DNA from: Bodo saltans
Lineage: Eukaryota > Euglenozoa > Kinetoplastea > Eubodonida > Bodonidae
DNA length: 22,843 bases
Direction: 5' to 3'
Assembly (NCBI GenBank): GCA_001460835.1
Contig: CYKH01002229.1
Location: 1-22,843 of the forward strand
Numbering within the stretch: position 1 is the stretch's first letter; each line of letters begins with the position of its first letter. Made by a program: the position numbers and the translations under genes. Positions 9,846 through 16,588 of the stretch are shown here, one piece after another. The notes below the pieces were generated by a model that worked only from the letters and a program-made list of their open reading frames with translations, ran no database searches and had not been told where the DNA came from.

Positions 9846-10160
9846 ATGTTTCGACGAGTGGCTCCCCGATTATCATCGTCCTTTGCAGGCAGATCCGCCT
9901 TGAGGAATGCAGGGCCACTCCCACTGGATCCCCACCCATGCCTCACCACAACAGGCACCAATATTGGAGAGCTTCATGAAATCGTACACTCAAGCTCCGC
10001 AAATAGCAGATTATTTGGCGGTAGCCCCGTGGCGGCACTTCTTAGTGCGTCCGGAGTTAGTTTGTTTTGCGTTTGCTTTGGTGTCAACATTCTGAACGCA
10101 GTCGTTGAGGCAACGTATCGTGAGGAGGAGGAGGACGATGACGACGACGACGATGCGTAA
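9846..10160 (+). CDS. Small probable mitochondrial single-membrane-span protein, possible double frameshift
   Basis: 104 codons from the ATG at 9846. The frame is open back to 9771, but that stretch is the pyrimidine tract of the splice acceptor, so 9846 is chosen. The N-terminus (MFRRVAPRLSSSFAGRSALR) is a textbook-like mitochondrial presequence: basic, Ser/Ala-rich and without acidic residues. One hydrophobic segment lies at about 10029-10095. The C-terminus is an acidic tail, EEEE then seven Asp, encoded by a GAG/GAC microsatellite at about 10122-10154. Between 9907 and 10095 the neighbouring frame encodes a more protein-like sequence, including YTQAPQIADYLAVAPW and HFLVRPELVCFAFAL. The real protein may use frame 1 in the middle, with compensating indels near 9912-9914 and 10093. 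A supernumerary subunit of a respiratory complex is one possibility; I do not recognise the family. Confidence 0.6.
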   Translation: MFRRVAPRLSSSFAGRSALRNAGPLPLDPHPCLTTTGTNIGELHEIVHSSSANSRLFGGSPVAALLSASGVSLFCVCFGVNILNAVVEATYREEEEDDDDDDDA

Positions 10161-10355
10161 GAAGAGAATCAAGAGGCAACAAGAAAAAAATATGAGGGTG
10201 AGTGTGCACCACATACCAACTGTTCACTTTCTGTTTGTGTCTTTGTTTCTTTCTTTTGTACCCCCTTTTTGAACGACGTATCGAAAACAATTGGGAACAC
10301 GATTACCAACTTTAATAATCTGTTCGTGCGTGCAATGTCACCCAGGTGGTTGCTG

Positions 10356-10394
10356 TTTTTTTTTTTTTTTTGTTTCCCCCACCGCGCTTTACAG
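10356..10394 (+). promoter_or_regulatory. Long pyrimidine tract and putative trans-splice acceptor
   Basis: A run of 16 T (10356-10371) is extended by GTTTCCCCC and further pyrimidines, ending in ACAG with AG at 10393-10394, 51 bases before the ATG at 10446. It is the most conspicuous acceptor-like tract in the window. Confidence 0.6.
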
Positions 10395-10445
10395 TGAAGG
10401 GACAACCACCCTTTCCTCCCATTTGAAGGTGTAGCTGAAGAAAGC

Positions 10446-13208
10446 ATGCCGTCCCGTCCTCGCCTTCGCAACGTTGGAGCACCGCTGTCTCGCTCATCAT
10501 CTACATCGTCTCGTGCTGGAGGGGGTGTTGCTACAGATAGTGCGCCACAAAGTACGATGCTATTTTTAAGAAGTCCGCAGCCATCTGGTTATGCTTTTGG
10601 CGATCCTGCTCCAGCAGTTGCGTCAAGTGTCGCGCCTCCCAAGTCGAACAAGTGGGATGCCTCATCAACGCAGCAACACGATGATGAAAATAAAGAACTC
10701 TTTCGACGAACTCCACTGTTTTCATCTTCGACTTCTGCCACCACTTCGTCTGCGCAACCATCAGCAACCTTACCCCTTGCAGCACAAGCGCAGCGGTGCC
10801 ACGGCAGCGATGATGCTGAGATTTATCATAGGCGCTGGAGCCACGTCGTGATGGGCGCCACCAGTGGCATCCTCTTCAGTATTGCCTGCTTTGTTGCGTA
10901 TTGCTGTTACTTGTTAATGTCGCCGTACATGGGAGGTATTTCTTTTGGTGTGCTGTTATCGATTGTATTGCACCCCAAGACTCGGCATGATAAACTAGCG
11001 CGTGCTGGTTTATGCGTCTCAAAAATGGAGAGCGTCAATGCAGCGTGGGGTCCTATCCACGCAGCACCATCTCTACCCAACAACAGCAACAGTAAATTTA
11101 CGATTCCTGGAAAGCGTAAGTCACCTGCACCCCCGCCGTCAGTGCCGCTGGCGTCCCTCACGCGTTCATTGCCGCTTTGGTTGAGCAAATGGATCGGCTC
11201 GATGGTGAGCCTCGTGCCATTTGTGCGGCATGCTATTTATGAAGGGGCGCTGTTCATGGGCATGCAGAAGTTACCAAGCGTCATCAGACGGAGCTCGAGC
11301 TCAAAAAAGAAAGTGGGAAGTCTTCTGCATGTATCGGTTGCAGGTTGCGCGACGAGCATCGCGATCTTTGTATCGACTGCAGCCATGCTGACAGGACTCG
11401 TGCCATTTGTCTTGCTTCATGTCGCACTTCTGGTGCTGTTCCTATTGCTCGTGCCAATCCTCTCGGAGAAGTCCTTTGCGTATTACATGGAGCGCCTGTG
11501 GAAGTTCGCGCTCATGTCCTATTTCTGTTGCGGCCTGATGTATTGCTTCTTCTCCGATGTTGTGGTCGTGACTCAGACGGTGCAGCACACCACTTCTGTC
11601 GTGGTGGAGTCCAGCCGCTCGATTGTCACTCAGCGGGCAAACTGGACAGAGTTGATTCAAATGAGGAATAAAGTGTTATCAGACTTTGTCGTGGCGAACA
11701 ACCTGACGGATGTGGTGGAGCACATGAAACAATTAGAGCCTCTTTTGGCAAATCTTTCCTCCTCAATTCACGAAGTGTTCTCACCGTCATCTAGTGGCGC
11801 CGATGTCACTAACGGCAGTGCAACTACAGGAGCATCACCTGTAAACGGAAGCAGCAGTGGTTTCGCTCGTGGCACTGCAACGTTTAATTTTGGCAACTGG
11901 ACAGAGTTTGTGAGGCATGTGCAGGAAGCGTATCATCGGCTGCAATCACCTTCATCGGAGCAAGATGGGGTGACGTCTCTGATAACAACTGCATTCACTA
12001 GCCTCACCGACAAATCCCGGTACCTCGGCGTGGCTCTCCTCACTCTTGTTCTTAAAGTGGTGGAGAATGTGGTGAATGTCTTCGACGGGGTCTACGAGAT
12101 GGCTCTGTTTGTGTTTGTCTTCAAGTATTTGACCCAGCTCAGGCACACTGTGGTGTACTACCTCATCGACAAGATGTTATCGCCACTTCATCATCCAATG
12201 GCCAAAGATCACGCCACCGCTATTGAGCGTGATATCACAATTTCATTCGAGACCCTCTTTCAAAGTTTTTGGCACATCACGTGGTTCCACTTTTGCTCAA
12301 CCTTCTGCTGCTTTCGGTTGTGGGGGTCCCCGCTGCCATTTTTCAGCGGACTCGTGGCAGTGGCGATGGCGCTGTTTCCTTTTGTGCCAAAGTGGTTCAG
12401 CCCTTGCATGATTAAATTCTTTGTTCTGCTAGGAGACCGCGTCATGAACATCAGCGATGATTGGAGCACGGCATTTTTGCTGGTGTGGGACTATGAACTG
12501 CTCACCTTTGCTGCCATTGGGTATCTGGTGATGAAGGACGAGTGGCTCCTGTCCGTAGAGCGTGGGCTGCGTGGGGCCTCGCGACAAGACTCTCGTGGCG
12601 TGGTGAGGGAGCAGCTGCCAACATTTTTAGTCGGTACCTGCATTATCCTTGGCCTTGTCGTGTATGGACTCAGAGGCGTCTTGCTTGGACCTCTCACGGT
12701 GATTGTGGCACGCACGTTGTTTGATAACTGGGACAGCTTATCCTCTGGGATGTTACCGATGCCAGCGTTTGCAGTGGTGCAGCATTCTTCTTCTTCTGGA
12801 AAGACTCAGGCTGCACACTCAACAGGTGCGGCCACGGAGAATCGCGCTAAGAAGATTCACCAAGATGATGCCGCGTCGTCACCGCTCTTTGAGATCTCTC
12901 CGTTTCTTGCGCCTTCATCCTCCTCTGCTACGGTCTCTAGGAATGGGTCGTTCTCCATGACGATGTCCCCCTCCAAGTTGGTCCTTGGCAACAACGGCAG
13001 CAACGATGTTGCACCTTCAGCAGCAGCAGCCAAGAGAGGGAGCGTGACGACGGCGACGACAACAGCACGCACGAGCAACTCTCGTGATGCTACGGCTGCG
13101 GCAAGAGATCGCAATAACGTGACGCGCAATAACAGCGACGATGAAGAAATCAAGTCGTACGACATCTCTCGCACGCCAGAGTTACTAGTGCTGAAGAAGA
13201 AGCAATGA
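10446..13208 (+). CDS. Multi-pass membrane protein, TMEM245 / AI-2E-transporter-like
   Basis: 920 residues. Residues 1-130 are Ser/Pro/Thr-rich and probably cytosolic. Hydrophobic segments follow at about 133-155, 160-178, 293-340 (two), 353-378, 525-560, 625-660, 686-700 and 727-760. The second hairpin ends GVLLSIVLHPKTRH, and the last segment carries GLRGVLLGPLTVIVARTLF (from about residue 741). These match the opening and closing signatures of the TMEM245/AI-2E exporter-like superfamily, where a G-x-x-G-x-x-L-G-P motif closes the last helix pair. A Ser/Asn-rich, glycosylatable loop (about 430-500) interrupts the middle. The last ~150 residues are low-complexity Ser/Ala/Thr/Asn. The family's substrate is unknown in eukaryotes. 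Membrane-protein status is solid; family assignment is moderate and based on motif resemblance. Confidence 0.65.
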   Translation: MPSRPRLRNVGAPLSRSSSTSSRAGGGVATDSAPQSTMLFLRSPQPSGYAFGDPAPAVASSVAPPKSNKWDASSTQQHDDENKELFRRTPLFSSSTSATTSSAQPSATLPLAAQAQRCHGSDDAEIYHRRWSHVVMGATSGILFSIACFVAYCCYLLMSPYMGGISFGVLLSIVLHPKTRHDKLARAGLCVSKMESVNAAWGPIHAAPSLPNNSNSKFTIPGKRKSPAPPPSVPLASLTRSLPLWLSKWIGSMVSLVPFVRHAIYEGALFMGMQKLPSVIRRSSSSKKKVGSLLHVSVAGCATSIAIFVSTAAMLTGLVPFVLLHVALLVLFLLLVPILSEKSFAYYMERLWKFALMSYFCCGLMYCFFSDVVVVTQTVQHTTSVVVESSRSIVTQRANWTELIQMRNKVLSDFVVANNLTDVVEHMKQLEPLLANLSSSIHEVFSPSSSGADVTNGSATTGASPVNGSSSGFARGTATFNFGNWTEFVRHVQEAYHRLQSPSSEQDGVTSLITTAFTSLTDKSRYLGVALLTLVLKVVENVVNVFDGVYEMALFVFVFKYLTQLRHTVVYYLIDKMLSPLHHPMAKDHATAIERDITISFETLFQSFWHITWFHFCSTFCCFRLWGSPLPFFSGLVAVAMALFPFVPKWFSPCMIKFFVLLGDRVMNISDDWSTAFLLVWDYELLTFAAIGYLVMKDEWLLSVERGLRGASRQDSRGVVREQLPTFLVGTCIILGLVVYGLRGVLLGPLTVIVARTLFDNWDSLSSGMLPMPAFAVVQHSSSSGKTQAAHSTGAATENRAKKIHQDDAASSPLFEISPFLAPSSSSATVSRNGSFSMTMSPSKLVLGNNGSNDVAPSAAAAKRGSVTTATTTARTSNSRDATAAARDRNNVTRNNSDDEEIKSYDISRTPELLVLKKKQ

Positions 13209-13384
13209 GCCCCATTTTCTCTCTCGATGTGCTCCACGTTCTTTGTTGCTGTCTCATCACACATTCTGGTTTTCTTTCCACATCCCTTTTTCACATTTCA
13301 CAAGCGCCATCATCCGGAATTTTGCTTTTCTGTGCGTGGATTTTCCGGCAGATCGTAGCAGAGCATTTCGACTGTCAACAACAA

Positions 13385-13425
13385 TTTTTTGTTTTCAACT
13401 TTCAATCATTTTCTCTATTTTGAAG
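13385..13425 (+). promoter_or_regulatory. Putative trans-splice acceptor for the small Tim gene
   Basis: A T-rich tract (13385-13421) is followed by AG at 13424-13425, only 14 bases before the ATG at 13440. Another AG at 13436-13437 would leave a leader of two bases. The 13209-13439 gap is otherwise CT-rich with no gene visible. Confidence 0.45.
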
Positions 13426-13439
13426 AATAAAAAGTAGGA

Positions 13440-13712
13440 ATGCCCCCGAGGTTCTCAAAAGCATGGAACGAGGAGTTTGACGTCATGAAGCAGATGCAAG
13501 ACGACCGCATGACAATGCACAACAACATCGTATGCCATGAACGTTGTGTGAAGAACGGGTACATCACTAACAACCACTTGCTCGGCGAGAAAACGTGTAT
13601 GGTCAATTGCCTCGGGAAACTCCTCCAAACAGCGATTGTGACGAATTTGCATTTTCAGAAATTTGAGGAGGAGCAAGCAAGGCTAGCCAAATCTTCCAAG
13701 AAGAGGAAGTAA
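13440..13712 (+). CDS. Small Tim (Tim8/9/10/13-type) mitochondrial intermembrane-space chaperone
   Basis: 90 residues with the diagnostic twin CX3C motif: CHERC at residues 32-36 and CMVNC at 53-57, separated by 16 residues, as in small Tim proteins (11-16 is usual). Flanking segments are amphipathic and the tail is Lys-rich (KSSKKRK). The size fits the 80-110 residues of the family. Known small Tims form hexamers that escort hydrophobic precursors across the intermembrane space, after Mia40/Erv1-type oxidation of the four cysteines; kinetoplastids have a reduced or diverged set of these. The exact paralogue cannot be decided from the sequence, so no symbol is given. The ATG is the first after the acceptor tract and gives a very short leader. 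Confidence 0.85.
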   Translation: MPPRFSKAWNEEFDVMKQMQDDRMTMHNNIVCHERCVKNGYITNNHLLGEKTCMVNCLGKLLQTAIVTNLHFQKFEEEQARLAKSSKKRK

Positions 13713-14092
13713 GAGCAAAGCAAAACAAAAAAGCACCCCAACCAAGAATTTTTTTTTGGTTGTTCGTGTCCACTTTTTTTTTTGTCTCTCACACAAAATA
13801 CCATCTGCCCGTTGTTTGTTCATATGGTTCTATCACACTGATAGTTGAAGTTGCCCTGGCCATGTTGTCCACTCCTTAAGCCGAATAGGAGGGGTTTCTC
13901 TCATTATGGAAGTTTCGTCGCGTTGTTGTCGTCGAGGGAGAGTTTGAAGTGAAAATTGTGCACACAAAAGCAGTTTCAACGTAAATATTGAGAACAGTAA
14001 AACGTAAGTTTGACGATGATTCAACTTTTTTGTTTCCACCAGAAAGGAGGAGATAGTCAACAGAAAAAAAATCAGTTGCGACAAAGAATAAA
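13713..14092 (+). promoter_or_regulatory. Intergenic region with poly-T tracts and SRP54 splice acceptor
   Basis: Contains T runs around 13749-13758 and 13773-13784. A pyrimidine tract at 14021-14040 runs directly into AG at 14041-14042, 50 bases before the SRP54 ATG, the likely spliced-leader acceptor. Between 13790 and 14020 I see no gene on either strand; a weak minus-strand frame there is hydrophobic only because it is antisense to A-rich sequence. Confidence 0.5.
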
Positions 14093-15559
14093 ATGGTTCT
14101 CGCAGAATTAGGTCAGAAGATTGGAGCGGCCCTCCAGAAGATGTCTAAAAAGACGGTGGTGGGAGAAGAAGAAGTCAAGGAGCTGCTGAACGAAATCGCT
14201 CGTGCCCTTCTTCAAGCTGATGTGAACATTAGCATCGTGAAGCAACTCCAAACGAGCATCAAGACAGAAGTTGCGCTCACGGAAGAAGCAGTGGGTATGA
14301 ACAAACGAAAGATTCTTCAGCAGGCGGTGTTCAACGCGATTCGTAAAATCCTAGACCCTGGAGTGAAACCGTTCGTACCTCGCAAGAACGTTCCTAGCGT
14401 CGTCATGTTCGTTGGTCTTCAGGGCTCCGGTAAGACGACCTCCTGCACGAAATACGCCGCCTTCTTCCAGAGAAAAGGTCTGAAGACGGCACTGGTGTGC
14501 GCTGACACCTTCCGTGCCGGCGCGTATGATCAACTGAAACAAAATGCAACCAAAGCTAAGGTAAGATTCTACGGTTCGATCGTGGAGGCGGATCCAGTTG
14601 TGATTGCGCGTGAGGGCGTGGCCGAGCTGAAGAAGGAGAAGTACGACTTGATCATTGTTGACACCTCTGGCCGACACCGTCAAGAATCTGCTTTGTTTGA
14701 CGAAATGAAGCAAGTGCAAGAGGCCATCCAGCCGAATGATATCGTTTTTGTGATGAGCGCCACTGACGGACAGGGCGTGCACGAACAAGCTGCACAGTTT
14801 AAGGCCAAGGTGCCTGTAGGATCTGTGATTGTGACAAAGTTGGATTGCCACGCCAAAGGTGGTGGCGCACTTTCTGCCGTCGCAGCGACGAAGTCCCCCA
14901 TTATCTTCATTGGCACGGGTGAGCACGTCGAGGATTTTGAGCTCTTCAAGCCCGAGGCGTTTGTGGCGAAGATGCTCGGCATGGGCGATATCACGTCCCT
15001 TGTTGACACGCTCAAGGACGCCAACATTGATAGCGACAGTGAACTCTACAAACGTTTCCAGGAAGGCCAGTTTACTCTCAGAGATATGTACGAGCATCTG
15101 CAGAACGTCACCAAACTAGGCTCCGTTGGCAAGATTATGGAAATGATCCCCGGCATGGCAGGGATGAGTGGCCTTGCTGGCGATCACGGTACTGCGGTGC
15201 TGAAGTCTTTCATCTACATGCTAGACTCGATGACCAGCGCCGAGCTTGACGATGGTAAGGTCAAGAAGCTTATGACGCCGTCGCGCATGCATCGTATTGC
15301 CCGAGGGTCGGGAAGATCCATCCCCGAGGTGCAAAATTTAGTTGTGTCGTACACAAAGTTCGAAGACGTTGTGAAGAAGATTGGAAAGATGAACTTCAAA
15401 CAAATGACCGCCGACCCTGGCAGTCTCATGAGCGGGCGTGTGGGCCAGCAGCAGGCGGCACAGCTAGCGAAAGCCCTCAACCCACAGATGTTAAAGCAGT
15501 TAGGCGGCATGGGTGGCCTGCAGGGCATGATGAAGCAGCTGTCTCAGATGAAACAGTAA
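14093..15559 (+). CDS. SRP54: Signal recognition particle 54 kDa GTPase (SRP54)
   Basis: 488 residues, close to the ~500 of eukaryotic SRP54. The N domain (about 1-90) opens with MVLAELGQKIGAAL and contains the ALLQADVN helix. The GTPase domain shows G1 GLQGSGKTT (108-116), the family-specific DTFRAGAYDQL (from 138), G3 DTSGRHRQE (from 190), G4 TKLD (248-251) followed by GGGALS, and the closing GTGEHVEDFELF (from about 275). The Met-rich M domain (about 325-488) binds the signal peptide and SRP RNA, and ends in GGLQGMMKQLSQMKQ. It recognises ER signal sequences on ribosomes and hands them to the SRP receptor in a GTP-dependent cycle. All motifs look intact, and the gene has its own acceptor tract upstream. 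Confidence 0.97.
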   Translation: MVLAELGQKIGAALQKMSKKTVVGEEEVKELLNEIARALLQADVNISIVKQLQTSIKTEVALTEEAVGMNKRKILQQAVFNAIRKILDPGVKPFVPRKNVPSVVMFVGLQGSGKTTSCTKYAAFFQRKGLKTALVCADTFRAGAYDQLKQNATKAKVRFYGSIVEADPVVIAREGVAELKKEKYDLIIVDTSGRHRQESALFDEMKQVQEAIQPNDIVFVMSATDGQGVHEQAAQFKAKVPVGSVIVTKLDCHAKGGGALSAVAATKSPIIFIGTGEHVEDFELFKPEAFVAKMLGMGDITSLVDTLKDANIDSDSELYKRFQEGQFTLRDMYEHLQNVTKLGSVGKIMEMIPGMAGMSGLAGDHGTAVLKSFIYMLDSMTSAELDDGKVKKLMTPSRMHRIARGSGRSIPEVQNLVVSYTKFEDVVKKIGKMNFKQMTADPGSLMSGRVGQQQAAQLAKALNPQMLKQLGGMGGLQGMMKQLSQMKQ

Positions 15560-15806
15560 ACACCAGAGAGTGCAAGAGAAATGATTGTGTTCCTACAGTT
15601 ATCTTGTTTTTATTTCTGTGCTTCTTAATCGCGCGATTCATTTTCACTGTCATCTATTTTTTCTTGCATAGCTGACTGTTGGGGTTTAGCTCTCAAGCAT
15701 TCTCGTCTTGTTTTTTTTTAAAAAAGGAAGAAAGAGAAGGGAGGAAAAGGAAGACGATAGCCGAGGGAGTACACTCGCAGTTGTTTTGTGTTTCTTCGTG
15801 GTTGAT

Positions 15807-16198
15807 TTTGTTTCTCTTTTCACGCACGAATCCAAATTTTTGAGTTGAAAGAGCAAATGTTGTTCGAGGCTCCACCGCCACCACCTGCTGGATCAAACCC
15901 AGCAGCACCACACTTGCTCAACCCGCGTGGATTTCTGCTGAACAGCACCCACAACAATGCACAACCTCCTCCCGCGTTGGTGGTACCGAGCGATGCCTTC
16001 TCAAGGCCACTGACCACCACCGATTCTGCCGCTGCTCCTTCAACTGCAGTTGCAGTTGGAAGCAGAAAATCAAGTCGCACAGCCTTCCAGGATATCACCA
16101 ACAGTGCATCCAAGAAGGACAAAGCGGCGTATGCAGAGCATCAAGTTGCGCTCTCCTGCATGAGTCCTAACTATATAGAAATGATGCGAGCCCACAAC
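15807..16198 (+). repeat. Tandem duplication, copy 1 (392 bp)
   Basis: Begins at TTTGTTTCTC and runs to GAGCCCACAAC at 16198, directly abutting copy 2. It contains a short pyrimidine tract and leader (15807-15856) and the first 114 codons of the gene that is complete in copy 2. Coding parts differ by 15 substitutions and one in-frame 3-base indel by my alignment. All but one of the differences lie before 16050; from 16050 to 16198 only one silent change is seen. Confidence 0.92.
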
Positions 16199-16240
16199 TT
16201 TGTTTCTCTTTGCACGCTCGAAGCTCAAATTTTGAGTTGA
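15857..16240 (+). pseudogene. Truncated 5' duplicate of the downstream 993-residue gene
   Basis: 127 codons from ATG 15857 to TGA 16238-16240. Residues 1-114 duplicate residues 1-113 of the full-length protein. The frame then runs into the duplicated leader of copy 2, adding 13 unrelated residues (FVSLCTLEAQILS) before the stop. There is no internal stop and the 3-base indel keeps frame, so it could still be translated as a small protein with a poly-Pro start (EAPPPPPAG) and the RTAFQDITN motif. Nine of the 15 substitutions are amino-acid changing, all within residues ~34-66. Its acceptor would be the AG at 15843-15844. Whether it is expressed is unknown; I treat it as a truncated duplicate. 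Confidence 0.7.
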
Positions 16241-16588
16241 AAGATCAAAATGTTGTTCGAGGCTCCACCGCCACCACCTGCAGGATCAAACCCAGCAGCA
16301 CCCCACTTGCTCAACCCGCGCGGATTTCTGCTGAACAGCACCCACAACAGTGCACAACCTTCCGCGTTGGTGGTACCGAGCGATGCTTGCTCAAGGCCAC
16401 CGACCACCATCGAATCTGCCGTTGCTCCCACAACTGCAATTGCAGTTGGAAGCAGAAAATCAAGTCGCACAGCCTTCCAGGATATCACAAACAGTGCATC
16501 CAAGAAGGACAAAGCGGCGTATGCAGAGCATCAAGTTGCGCTCTCCTGCATGAGTCCTAACTATATAGAAATGATGCGAGCCCACAAC
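16199..16588 (+). repeat. Tandem duplication, copy 2 (390 bp), 5' end of the full-length gene
   Basis: Immediately follows copy 1, starting again at TTTGTTTCTC and ending GAGCCCACAAC at 16588, after which the full-length gene continues. Its leader has a base change creating an extra AG at 16222-16223 (CGAAGCT against CGAATCC in copy 1), in addition to the shared AG at 16235-16236. Confidence 0.92.

Noticed and set aside
10356-10371. Run of 16 T as a transcription terminator
   Set aside because: There is no upstream RNA gene and it continues into a pyrimidine tract ending in AG 51 bases before an ATG, which fits a splice acceptor better.
13833-14084. 83-codon minus-strand hydrophobic frame upstream of SRP54
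   Set aside because: Its hydrophobicity comes from antisense A-rich leader sequence and it overlaps the SRP54 acceptor tract; no start context or homology is evident.
14351-15097. 248-codon minus-strand open frame
   Set aside because: It lies entirely antisense to the conserved GTPase domain of SRP54 and has no plausible domain; a shadow of codon bias.
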